From NCBI GenBank assembly GCA_041669225.1, contig JBAYBO010000009.1, positions 1 through 28,752 on the forward strand: a DNA stretch of 28,752 nt. Direction: 5' to 3'. Below are positions 8,876 through 16,320 of the stretch, in pieces. Position 1 is the stretch's first letter. Every line of letters starts with the position of its first letter. This stretch comes from UBA1424 sp041669225. Its GTDB lineage: Bacteria > Bacillota_I > Bacilli_A > RFN20 > CAG-826. Both the position numbers and the translations under genes were made by a program. The notes beneath the pieces are model-generated. The model was not told where the DNA came from, searched no databases, and saw only the letters and a list, made by a program, of their open reading frames with translations.

Positions 8876-9577
8876 CTATTGTTCGACCTGTTCTTTATCT
8901 TTTCTCTTAAATATTTTATACATTAAAGACATTACTGTTGGTTCAAGGAAGCGAAGTAAGAAGAACAAGCCCGTCGCCGCTCCGACCGCAAAGATGACGC
9001 CAAAAATAACATCAGTCGGCCAGTGCACGCCAAGCCAGAGTCTTGAAAAAGCAATAAGTGAGGCCAAAATTATGGCAGGAATGCCGATTTTGCGGCTATG
9101 AAGAAGCATCATTATTGCACAAGCAATCGAGGCAACCGTGTGACCGGAAAAGAACGAGTAATCATCAGGAATTTTCGCAAAACCAAGAAATATACCATGC
9201 CCAAAAAAAGTTGCGATAGCATAATCTTGCAAAACTTGTGCGCTTGGATAGACGGCGATTGTATTAGCGTAAAAAGGACGGGCGCGGACAGCGATTTTCT
9301 TAATGATATAATTATTTATTCCACCAATCAGTCCATACGTCAAAATAACGAAGATTCCAATTCGTCTTGTTTTTTTGAAAAACAGCATAACAATTCCGGC
9401 TGTAATCCAGACAATGCCTTTGTCTCCTAAAAAAGTGATGATGAGGAAAACTTTATCGATGAAGGTTCCGTGGAGGCTATTGAGCCAGAGAAGAAAAGTC
9501 ATTTCCCATGTTCCCATGTCCCAAAAGACGCCAACATTTTCTAAACCTTCGATTGCGGTGAGCAGTAATAAATTCAT
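8876..9577 (-). CDS. PAP2 family membrane phosphatase, probably undecaprenyl-pyrophosphate phosphatase (BcrC type)
   Basis: 233 residues with about six membrane segments and all three PAP2 motifs in order: K-x6-RP (Lys93 to Pro101), SGH at 144-146 (catalytic His146), and SR-x5-H-x3-D (Ser178, His185, Asp189). These residues face the outer side of the membrane and hydrolyse lipid (pyro)phosphates. The start overlaps the upstream DUF368/PopT gene as ATGA, so the two are translationally coupled. Because PopT-type proteins carry undecaprenyl phosphate back across the membrane, the partner suggests this enzyme makes undecaprenyl phosphate from its pyrophosphate. Other PAP2 roles, such as phosphatidylglycerophosphate or phosphatidate phosphatase, remain possible. 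The stretch between motifs 1 and 2 is about 42 residues. Confidence 0.9.
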   Translation of the reverse strand: MNLLLLTAIEGLENVGVFWDMGTWEMTFLLWLNSLHGTFIDKVFLIITFLGDKGIVWITAGIVMLFFKKTRRIGIFVILTYGLIGGINNYIIKKIAVRARPFYANTIAVYPSAQVLQDYAIATFFGHGIFLGFAKIPDDYSFFSGHTVASIACAIMMLLHSRKIGIPAIILASLIAFSRLWLGVHWPTDVIFGVIFAVGAATGLFFLLRFLEPTVMSLMYKIFKRKDKEQVEQ

Positions 9578-10551
9578 AATGCGGAATCCTCCTTTTGCTT
9601 CTTTGTATTGCGACTATAGCGAACGATCATATAAGATATGGCGCCGCCAACGACAAGGGCGACACCAGCAATCAGAATTTCCCACCAACGGATACCGACC
9701 GTTAAATAGTAATCGTAGATTTCATAGTTATAGTAAATTGCGACTAGCGAGCCAATGATTATACCAATAATTGCATAAAAAGTTCCGGTGCGGAAGCGCC
9801 TTAGCAATGCCGCCATCGCTTTTGATGCGAGTATAATTCCTAAAATGACGCCAATCGCTAATGTGGCAAGAATTGAAATTGAAGCCCATACATCGGTCCA
9901 TGCTAAGAAGTTGTCGATAAGGTTTAGAGTTGGGGTGTAAAAACCCAAAACAATCATTATCATCGAACCCGAAACGCCAGGCACTACAAGCGCAAGGGAA
10001 GAGACGATACCGGCGAGCAGAATTAAAATATAAAGCCACCAAGGACGAGAATCATAAAGCGATTGAATATTAAATTCGAAAAGGACCGATAAAGCTCCTA
10101 GAGCAACTGCAAAAACAATAGCAATAAGCATTACTATTATGTAAATGGGTTTTACTTTTTTGCCTTTGATTTCATCAAAAACTCCTGGCATCCCCCCAAG
10201 AATAAAGCCAGCAAAGAGAGTGACCATCACAATCATGATGTGTTCAAAGGCGAGTTTGAAAGGATACCAGCAAATTAAAATGGCTAAAATGGCACCGAGA
10301 ATGATTGGCAATAAAATTTTTAATGAAGCAACAAATTTTTTTGTGAGATTATTAATTGAATTAATGATTTTGTCGTAAAGATTCAAAAGAACTGCCATCG
10401 TTCCTCCGCTTACTCCGGGAATAATAAAGGCGACGCCAATAACTAAACCTTTAATGAGATCTACCCCTTTTCTTTGACATATTTTTTCATATTTCAAAAT
10501 AAATATTACAACAATAAATGCCAAGAAGGTATAAACAAAGTATTTTTGCAT
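9574..10551 (-). CDS. popT: DUF368 membrane protein, PopT-type undecaprenyl phosphate translocase
   Basis: 325 residues, strongly hydrophobic, about 8-10 membrane segments. The duplicated DUF368 hallmark is present: PGVSGG at 45-50 and PGVSGS at 191-196, two inverted-topology halves each with a re-entrant PGVSG loop. DUF368 (PopT) and DedA (UptA) proteins were recently shown to return undecaprenyl phosphate from the outer to the inner leaflet, supplying wall and teichoic acid synthesis. The protein has an extra N-terminal hydrophobic segment and short basic stretch (about residues 1-30) before the usual family start, and the ATG lacks a visible Shine-Dalgarno, so the exact start is uncertain. 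It is co-transcribed with the PAP2 gene (4-base overlap) and diverges from pth. Confidence 0.85.
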   Translation of the reverse strand: MQKYFVYTFLAFIVVIFILKYEKICQRKGVDLIKGLVIGVAFIIPGVSGGTMAVLLNLYDKIINSINNLTKKFVASLKILLPIILGAILAILICWYPFKLAFEHIMIVMVTLFAGFILGGMPGVFDEIKGKKVKPIYIIVMLIAIVFAVALGALSVLFEFNIQSLYDSRPWWLYILILLAGIVSSLALVVPGVSGSMIMIVLGFYTPTLNLIDNFLAWTDVWASISILATLAIGVILGIILASKAMAALLRRFRTGTFYAIIGIIIGSLVAIYYNYEIYDYYLTVGIRWWEILIAGVALVVGGAISYMIVRYSRNTKKQKEDSAL

Positions 10552-10569
10552 GTCAGGGCTATCAAGTAT

Positions 10570-10578
10570 TGATATAAT
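10570..10578 (+). promoter_or_regulatory. Extended -10 promoter for pth-mfd
   Basis: TG-A-TATAAT (10570-10578) is a perfect extended -10 box. The sequence 17 bases upstream, ATGTCA, is only a fair -35. Transcription would start near 10585, just upstream of the pth ATG at 10600. The whole divergent gap between popT and pth is only 48 bases. Confidence 0.65.
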
Positions 10579-10599
10579 AATTTGAGTGGGATTAGAAAC

Positions 10600-11151
10600 A
10601 TGAAATTAATTGTTGGACTTGGTAACCCAGGTAAAAAATATGAGAAGACACGCCATAACCTAGGTTATCGCGTTGTTGATTTTCTTTCGGACTCTCTCGG
10701 TTTTGATATAAATAAGCAGGCGTTTAATGGTTTATACGCGAAAGAAAATATTTTTGGTGAACAAGTTATTCTCTTTAAGCCGACCACTTATATGAATTTA
10801 TCAGGAACGGCTATTCAAGAAATTGTTTCATTTTTTAAAATCAATCTCGACGATGTTATCGTCATATATGACGACATGGCGCTTGAACCAGGCCGTATCC
10901 GCTTGCGTCCATCGGGTTCTAGCGGAGGCCATAATGGAATTCAAAACATTATCGAAATCTTTAAAACCGAAGATATCAAGCGTATGCGCATTGGCATAGG
11001 TGAACCAGAAATTACTGGCATCGATTACGTTCTTGGAAAGCCAACAAAAGAACAAGCCAAGCTAATTGATATCGCCATCGGTGAAGCAAGCGAAGCGATT
11101 AAAGATTATTTGCGAAACGGATTTATATCCGCAATGGCAAAATACAACTAG
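10600..11151 (+). CDS. pth: Peptidyl-tRNA hydrolase
   Basis: 183 residues. Pth releases tRNA from peptidyl-tRNA that has dropped off ribosomes. The start is fixed by MKLIVGLGNPGKKYEKTRHN, the conserved family N-terminus containing Asn9 and catalytic His19; an upstream in-frame GTG at 10582 lies before the predicted transcription start and is rejected. Further family motifs are KPTTYMNLSG, IYDDMALEPG and GSSGGHNGIQNI. The Shine-Dalgarno is poor. The gene precedes mfd by 11 bases (to the CTG start), the usual Bacilli order (pth, then mfd), with the small Bacillus gene fin absent between them. Confidence 0.97.
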   Translation: MKLIVGLGNPGKKYEKTRHNLGYRVVDFLSDSLGFDINKQAFNGLYAKENIFGEQVILFKPTTYMNLSGTAIQEIVSFFKINLDDVIVIYDDMALEPGRIRLRPSGSSGGHNGIQNIIEIFKTEDIKRMRIGIGEPEITGIDYVLGKPTKEQAKLIDIAIGEASEAIKDYLRNGFISAMAKYN

Positions 11152-11162
11152 AGGACAATTAT

Positions 11163-14100
11163 CTGAGTGAACTACTAAAACGAATCGCAAAAACGAATGC
11201 CGTCACCTCCCTCCTTGAAAAAAGAGGGTCTTTTGTCGTTGACGATACGATTGGAATATCTTTGTTATTTGCGGCACTTTTCCACAAAAAACCCGCAAAC
11301 TATGCAATTGTTACATCTAATTTATATAACGCTCAAAGTGTCTATGAAATGCTTGGAGCATTAATTGGCGACGATAACATTTTACTTTTTCCAAATGATG
11401 ATTTACTGCGCGCTGAAACAATTACTTCGTCAAAAGAACTAATGGCCCAACGGCTTTATGTCATGAGCGAACTAAGGAGTAAGAGCAACAAAATTCTTGT
11501 CGCACACACCTCATCTCTTACAAGATTTCTTCCGTCACCCTCTTTGTTTGAAAGTTTAAGTTTTAACCTATGCGTCGGCCAAAGAATTAATTTAGTGGAC
11601 CTCCGCGTTAAACTAGCAAGAGGCGGATATGCCCGCGTTGGAAAAATTGATCAGAGTATGCAGTTTGCCTCTCGCGGTGACATTCTTGATATCTTTAGCG
11701 TGAATAACCCTAATCCCGTTCGAATTGAGTTTTTCGATGATGAGATTGAATCAATTCGTACTTTTGATATCGCCACACAAACTTCAAATGAAAATCTCAA
11801 AGATATTTCGATTACTCCTGCCAGTGACGTTATATTTTCTGAAGAAGAAATTTCTCGTTTGGAAATCAGTCTTGAACAGCAAGCTATTAAAGATGGTTCA
11901 CTACTTTCGAGCGACGAAAAAGATAATCTATTGAGTGTCAGCAAAGAAGATTTTGAAAGAATAAAAAGCGGACAGATACATCCGCGTAATTATAAATATT
12001 ATGGGTACGCTCAGCGCGAACATTATTCAATTCTTGATTATAGTAATTTCGAAATAATTTTTGCTGTGAATAAAGATGCGATAATGGCCGCTCAGGAAAT
12101 TTCGCAAAACGAGGCTCGAGGTTTTTTAGATGAACTTGCTGACCAAGGGAAAATTATTAGTCATCTCCAAATTTATCGGAATTGGGACGAAGTTTTTAGA
12201 AAGCTATCAAAGCCATTATTTAGCAAGAAATACGTCGAAAAGCACGACGACATCGAATTTAAAGTTCGCCCCATTCTTTCGTCCAGCACTTCATATATGA
12301 ATATTCTACCGACCATTGAATCATACTTAGGAACGAACGAAAAAATCGTTTTAGCACTTTCAAACAAACAACAATTTGACACGGCTAAGAACATTTTATC
12401 TGACGCTGATGTAAAACATGAGACAGTGAATGAACTAGAACTTCCAAAAGGCAAACTCGGCATTACCATATTCGACATTAATGAAGGTTTCGAGCTAGTG
12501 GATGAGAAAATTTGTTATTTGTCGAGCAAAGAACTTCTAGGCTACAAAACACATCGTTCTCGTTTTATGAATCGCTTTAAAGAATCCACTATTTTGAAGT
12601 CGTTTGATGAACTTGAAAGTGGTGATTATGTTGTTCATGAATATAACGGCATTGGTCAATTTATCGATATCGTGACATTGGAAATCGACGGCAATAAACG
12701 CGACTTTCTACATATTGCTTATGCTGGTACAGATGCCCTTTATGTGCCTTTATCGCAGTTTAGGTTAATTCGTAAATATGCCGGTAAAGAAGGAGCGGCC
12801 CCGAAACTTAATCGTCTCGGCGGTAATGAGTGGGAAAAGACAAAAACTCTCATTAAGAATCGCGTTAACGATTTAGCTGAAAGACTAGTCGCGCTTTATA
12901 AAGAAAGAATTCTAATTCCTGGATATGCATTTAAAAAAGATGATGAATTGCAAAAGATGTTTGAAGACGAATTTCCCTTTGAACTGACTGTTGATCAAAA
13001 TGATGCACTCGAAGAAATAAAAGCTGACATGGAGAAGCCGGAGGCCATGGATCGTTTGCTGTGCGGCGATGTTGGTTTTGGCAAAACCGAAGTAGCTTTC
13101 AGAGCAGTTTTTAAGGCGATTTCAAACGGAAAACAAGCGGCGATATTGTGTCCAACAACGCTTTTAGCGAGACAGCATTATGAAGTTGCAATCGAGCGTT
13201 TTTCAAACTTTGGTGTTAGAATTGCAGTGTTTTCGCGATTAATTTCCGAAGCACAACAGCGAAAGTATTTAAAACAAGTCGCTAGTGGAGAAGTAAACCT
13301 CATCATCGGAACGCACCGCCTATTGTCGAAAGATATTGTTTTCAAGGATCTCGGCTTATTAATTGTTGATGAAGAACAAAGATTTGGTGTTGAACAAAAA
13401 GAACGAATTAAGGAAATCAAAACGAATGTTGATGTTCTTACTTTAAGTGCGACGCCAATCCCGCGGACACTTCAAATTTCATTGTTGGGTATTCGCCAAC
13501 TATCGCAAATTAACACCGCCCCAATTAACCGTATGCCGATTCAAACTTATGTGACGCAATATCGAGAAGACGTAATTAAAGAACTAATTGAACGCGAATT
13601 GAGTCGTAGCGGCCAAGTTTTTTATGTCCATAACAAAGTATCTTCTATCTATCAAACAGCCAATCGTCTTCAGCGAAAGATTACCGAAGCAAAGATTGGT
13701 GTTGTTCACGGACAGATGGGGCGAGAAGAAATCGAAGACGTCATGATGAATTTCTATGCGGGAAATTTAAATATTCTTGTTGCGACATCAATTATTGAAA
13801 ATGGTATCGACATCGCGAACGCAAATTTAATTATTATTGAAGATGCCGATCATTTTGGTTTATCACAGCTTTATCAAATCAAAGGACGTGTCGGACGCGG
13901 TAGTCGCATCGCATATGCTTATCTTTTTTATCGCGAATATAAAACAATTAACGAGAAAGCCGTTAAACGATTAAAGGCCATTCAAGATTTCACTGAACTC
14001 GGCAGTGGATATAAAATTGCTCAACGCGATTTGATGATTCGTGGCGCGGGCGACATTCTTGGACCTGAACAGGCAGGTTTTATTGATTCGGTCGGTATCG

Positions 14101-14633
14101 ATTTATATCTTAAAATGCTTGCCGAAGCGATTGAAGAGAGGAAAACCGGAAAGCAAATCGAAGAACCGAAAGCCGCCCATCTATTCAATGTCGAAGCATA
14201 TATTCCTGCAAATTACGCTGAGAAAAAAGATAAGATCGAGTTGTATCAAGAAATTGAATCCGCTAAAAATATTGAAACATTAACTAATGTTAGTAAACGA
14301 ATGCGCGACGTGTATGGAAGAATACCTCGTGAGGTTGAGACGCTTCTAAAACAAAGGCGCATCGATTTGTTAGCATCAGGAAAAGCCTTTGCAGAAATTC
14401 TTGAATACGACAATGAAATAAGCATTGATTTATCACAGGAGTTTTCATCAATCAACGGTATTGGAAACGCTCTCTTTGAAAGAATCATACCTTATCTTGC
14501 CAAAGTTAAAGTGTCTTACATTCAGAGAATTCTAAAAATACGTATGAGAAAGATCGGTGATTGGATGAATGATTTGGAAGACCTTTTGATCATCATAAAT
14601 GAGTTATACAATGTTAGTGTTAAAAAACACTAG
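11163..14633 (+). CDS. mfd: Transcription-repair coupling factor Mfd
   Basis: 1156 residues from a CTG start. Mfd removes stalled RNA polymerase from damaged DNA and recruits UvrA. Order seen: UvrB-like N-terminal domain, RNA polymerase interaction domain (DYVVHEYNGIGQF, about 487-530), RecG-like translocase with Walker A GDVGFGKTE (635-643), DEEQ box in VDEEQRFG, SATPIPRT and GRVGRG, then the C-terminal domain. The first standard start, TTG at 11262, would remove 33 residues that match the family (LLEKRGSFVVDD before LLFAALFHKK aligns with the SGSAR region of Bacillus Mfd) and has no good binding site. The CTG at 11163 has AGAGGA at 11150-11155 with seven-base spacing and gives a family-typical length. 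No other in-frame ATG, GTG or TTG lies upstream near the pth end. Confidence 0.95.
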   Translation: MSELLKRIAKTNAVTSLLEKRGSFVVDDTIGISLLFAALFHKKPANYAIVTSNLYNAQSVYEMLGALIGDDNILLFPNDDLLRAETITSSKELMAQRLYVMSELRSKSNKILVAHTSSLTRFLPSPSLFESLSFNLCVGQRINLVDLRVKLARGGYARVGKIDQSMQFASRGDILDIFSVNNPNPVRIEFFDDEIESIRTFDIATQTSNENLKDISITPASDVIFSEEEISRLEISLEQQAIKDGSLLSSDEKDNLLSVSKEDFERIKSGQIHPRNYKYYGYAQREHYSILDYSNFEIIFAVNKDAIMAAQEISQNEARGFLDELADQGKIISHLQIYRNWDEVFRKLSKPLFSKKYVEKHDDIEFKVRPILSSSTSYMNILPTIESYLGTNEKIVLALSNKQQFDTAKNILSDADVKHETVNELELPKGKLGITIFDINEGFELVDEKICYLSSKELLGYKTHRSRFMNRFKESTILKSFDELESGDYVVHEYNGIGQFIDIVTLEIDGNKRDFLHIAYAGTDALYVPLSQFRLIRKYAGKEGAAPKLNRLGGNEWEKTKTLIKNRVNDLAERLVALYKERILIPGYAFKKDDELQKMFEDEFPFELTVDQNDALEEIKADMEKPEAMDRLLCGDVGFGKTEVAFRAVFKAISNGKQAAILCPTTLLARQHYEVAIERFSNFGVRIAVFSRLISEAQQRKYLKQVASGEVNLIIGTHRLLSKDIVFKDLGLLIVDEEQRFGVEQKERIKEIKTNVDVLTLSATPIPRTLQISLLGIRQLSQINTAPINRMPIQTYVTQYREDVIKELIERELSRSGQVFYVHNKVSSIYQTANRLQRKITEAKIGVVHGQMGREEIEDVMMNFYAGNLNILVATSIIENGIDIANANLIIIEDADHFGLSQLYQIKGRVGRGSRIAYAYLFYREYKTINEKAVKRLKAIQDFTELGSGYKIAQRDLMIRGAGDILGPEQAGFIDSVGIDLYLKMLAEAIEERKTGKQIEEPKAAHLFNVEAYIPANYAEKKDKIELYQEIESAKNIETLTNVSKRMRDVYGRIPREVETLLKQRRIDLLASGKAFAEILEYDNEISIDLSQEFSSINGIGNALFERIIPYLAKVKVSYIQRILKIRMRKIGDWMNDLEDLLIIINELYNVSVKKH

Positions 14634-14651
14634 GGGTTGTAAAATAGAAAT

Positions 14652-14921
14652 ATGAGATTAGATCGTTATTTAAAGTTATCAAGACTGATTAAGCGTCGTT
14701 CGGTTGCCAAGGAAGTCGCTGAGGGTGGCAGAATTTTAATAAACGGCAAAACAGCCAAGCCTTCAAGCGAAATAAAAATTGGCGACGAAATCGAAATGCA
14801 TTTGGGTCGTAATATCGTTGGCGTGAAAGTTTTGACGCTTAACGAGCATGCAAATTTGCAGGAAGCTGAAGACATGTATGAAATCCTTTATCAGGAACAT
14901 ACATCGGAAAGGAGATCATAG
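14652..14921 (+). CDS. rqcP: S4-domain RNA-binding protein, RqcP-like (YabO)
   Basis: 89 residues, mostly one S4 RNA-binding domain: MRLDRYLKLSRLIKRRSVAKE, then GRILINGKTAKPSSEIKIGD. Its size, sequence and place after mfd match Bacillus YabO/RqcP, which binds stalled 50S-peptidyl-tRNA complexes and supports RqcH in adding alanine tails during ribosome quality control. The related heat-shock protein Hsp15 has the same domain, so the name rests partly on context. The visible Shine-Dalgarno (AGGGG overlapping the mfd stop) is too far from the ATG (about 15 bases), so translation may be coupled to mfd. Its 3' end contains the ribosome binding site of tilS. Confidence 0.88.
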   Translation: MRLDRYLKLSRLIKRRSVAKEVAEGGRILINGKTAKPSSEIKIGDEIEMHLGRNIVGVKVLTLNEHANLQEAEDMYEILYQEHTSERRS

Positions 14922-14922
14922 T

Positions 14923-16161
14923 ATGATTATTAACTATCCGTTTGAGAAAAAAGCTACCTATTTAGTGGCTTGTTCATATGGTCCCGACTCGATGGCTCTT
15001 CTTCATTTGCTTATGCAAAAAACCGCAAAAATTGTCGTATGTCACGTCAATTATCACAAACGAGACATCAGTGATTTTGAAGAAGAATCATTGCGTGCTT
15101 TTTGCTTACAACATAATCTTGTTTTTGAAAAGTTTGACGCGTCCAAGAACGCTCGTGGAAATTTTCAATCCTGGGCCCGTGAGTTACGCTATGGTTTTTT
15201 TGCGGAAATATACGAAAAATATGAGGCAAAAGCTCTATTTGTCGCACATCAGCAAGACGACCTAATTGAAACATATTTAATTCAAAAGCAGCGGAATAAT
15301 CGAGTTAATTATTACGGAATCGAACCCGTAATTCACATGAAAAACATGGTAATTGTTCGTCCGTTGCTCTCGTTTTCCAAGCAAGATTTACTTGATTATT
15401 GTCATGAAAATCTCGTCCCCTTTTCAATTGATATGAGCAATTTTGAGACGAGATATTTACGAAATAAAATTAGGCTGCAAGTCGTTGCCAAATTAACCGA
15501 GATTGAACGCTATCAAATTCTTAAGGAAATTCATGATAATAATGACGCACTTCTCGCTCAGAAAATGGTAATAAAAGACAAGGTTTCAGGAAAGAAGGAA
15601 CTGCAAATCAAATCACTCATTCAACTTTCGGAAAGTGAGTTCAGCCAAGCAATTGTCCAGCTTCTTGAAAACAACAAAATTTTTGTTCCAATCAGTGCCT
15701 CACAATTTACAGAAATTCGTAAAGCCTGCATGTCCAAAACACCGAATATCGAGTTGAAACTTGATAATGAAATATCGCTCTTAAAGGAATATGATTCTTT
15801 GGTTCTTTCTAAAAAGCAAAACACTTCTGTCTATTCGTTTGTTATACAAAAGCCGTGCAAACTGAATACGGACTTTTTTGACCTTGATTTTAGTAATGGC
15901 GCCGAAGATCGAAACATTAACTCAAAAGATTACCCAATCACCATTCGAACCCAACTCCCGAAAGACCACTATGAAGTTGGCGGAAATATGTGCGAGGTCA
16001 GACGATTGTTCATCGATTGGAAAATGCCGACTAGGTTGCGTAATAGTTGGCCTCTTGTCGTAAATAAGGATGGGACTATTATATATGTCCCAAGATATCG
16101 AAAAGATTTTATTGATGACAAGAAATCCAAATTCGATATTAAGGTAGTAAAACTACCTTGA
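14923..16161 (+). CDS. tilS: tRNA(Ile)-lysidine synthetase TilS
   Basis: 412 residues. TilS converts C34 of the AUA-reading tRNA-Ile to lysidine using ATP and lysine. The ATG at 14923 is preceded by AAAGGAG and starts two bases after the S4 gene stop; an earlier ATG at 14848 lies inside that gene and lacks a site. The N-terminal PP-loop domain reads ACSYGPDSMALL (16-27) where SGGPDS is usual, and the second motif is AHQQDDLIETYL where AHHADDQAET-like is usual. RPLL, DMSNFETRYLRNKIR and the C-terminal TilS domain (PTRLRNSWPLVVNKDG) are ordinary, so the protein is probably functional. A perfect 8-bp hairpin overlaps its last codons. Confidence 0.93.
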   Translation: MIINYPFEKKATYLVACSYGPDSMALLHLLMQKTAKIVVCHVNYHKRDISDFEEESLRAFCLQHNLVFEKFDASKNARGNFQSWARELRYGFFAEIYEKYEAKALFVAHQQDDLIETYLIQKQRNNRVNYYGIEPVIHMKNMVIVRPLLSFSKQDLLDYCHENLVPFSIDMSNFETRYLRNKIRLQVVAKLTEIERYQILKEIHDNNDALLAQKMVIKDKVSGKKELQIKSLIQLSESEFSQAIVQLLENNKIFVPISASQFTEIRKACMSKTPNIELKLDNEISLLKEYDSLVLSKKQNTSVYSFVIQKPCKLNTDFFDLDFSNGAEDRNINSKDYPITIRTQLPKDHYEVGGNMCEVRRLFIDWKMPTRLRNSWPLVVNKDGTIIYVPRYRKDFIDDKKSKFDIKVVKLP

Positions 16162-16200
16162 ATTGGAATATGAGCAATTTGAATAAACAAATCATTCAAA
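16141..16200 (+). other. Hairpin pair at the tilS 3' end
   Basis: AAGGTAGT-AAA-ACTACCTT (16141-16159) forms a perfect eight-base stem with a three-base loop inside the last tilS codons. TTTGAAT and ATTCAAA (16178-16184 and 16194-16200) form a weaker second stem followed by a T-rich but interrupted run. Together they may act as a weak terminator or mRNA-stabilising end before the ftsH promoter. Confidence 0.45.
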
Positions 16201-16240
16201 ATATTTATTTATTTTGTTATGAATTATAGTGTTCCTTGTT

Positions 16241-16246
16241 TATAAT
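16241..16246 (+). promoter_or_regulatory. Possible -10 box for ftsH
   Basis: TATAAT within an AT-rich stretch, about 70 bases ahead of the ftsH start. No good -35 sits at 16-18 bases, so the assignment rests on the perfect -10 and on the gap after tilS. Confidence 0.4.
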
Positions 16247-16320
16247 TTATGCTACTTGTGGTCTAATAGTTGTTCAAACAATTTAATATATTAACTGGAT
16301 GATATAACTCAGGAGGTCTT

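Noticed and set aside
9375..9758. 127-residue plus-strand frame across PAP2/popT
   Set aside because: Overlaps two well-supported minus-strand genes; composition looks like reverse-complemented membrane protein.
692..10551. Accessory block as a mobile element or genomic island
   Set aside because: No transposase, integrase, tRNA target or flanking direct repeats seen; codon use looks like the neighbours.
10582..10599. GTG start for pth
   Set aside because: Lies upstream of the predicted transcription start; homology begins exactly at ATG 10600.
14848..14922. Longer N-terminus for tilS
   Set aside because: Lies within the S4 gene without a binding site; ATG 14923 has AAAGGAG and fits the family start.
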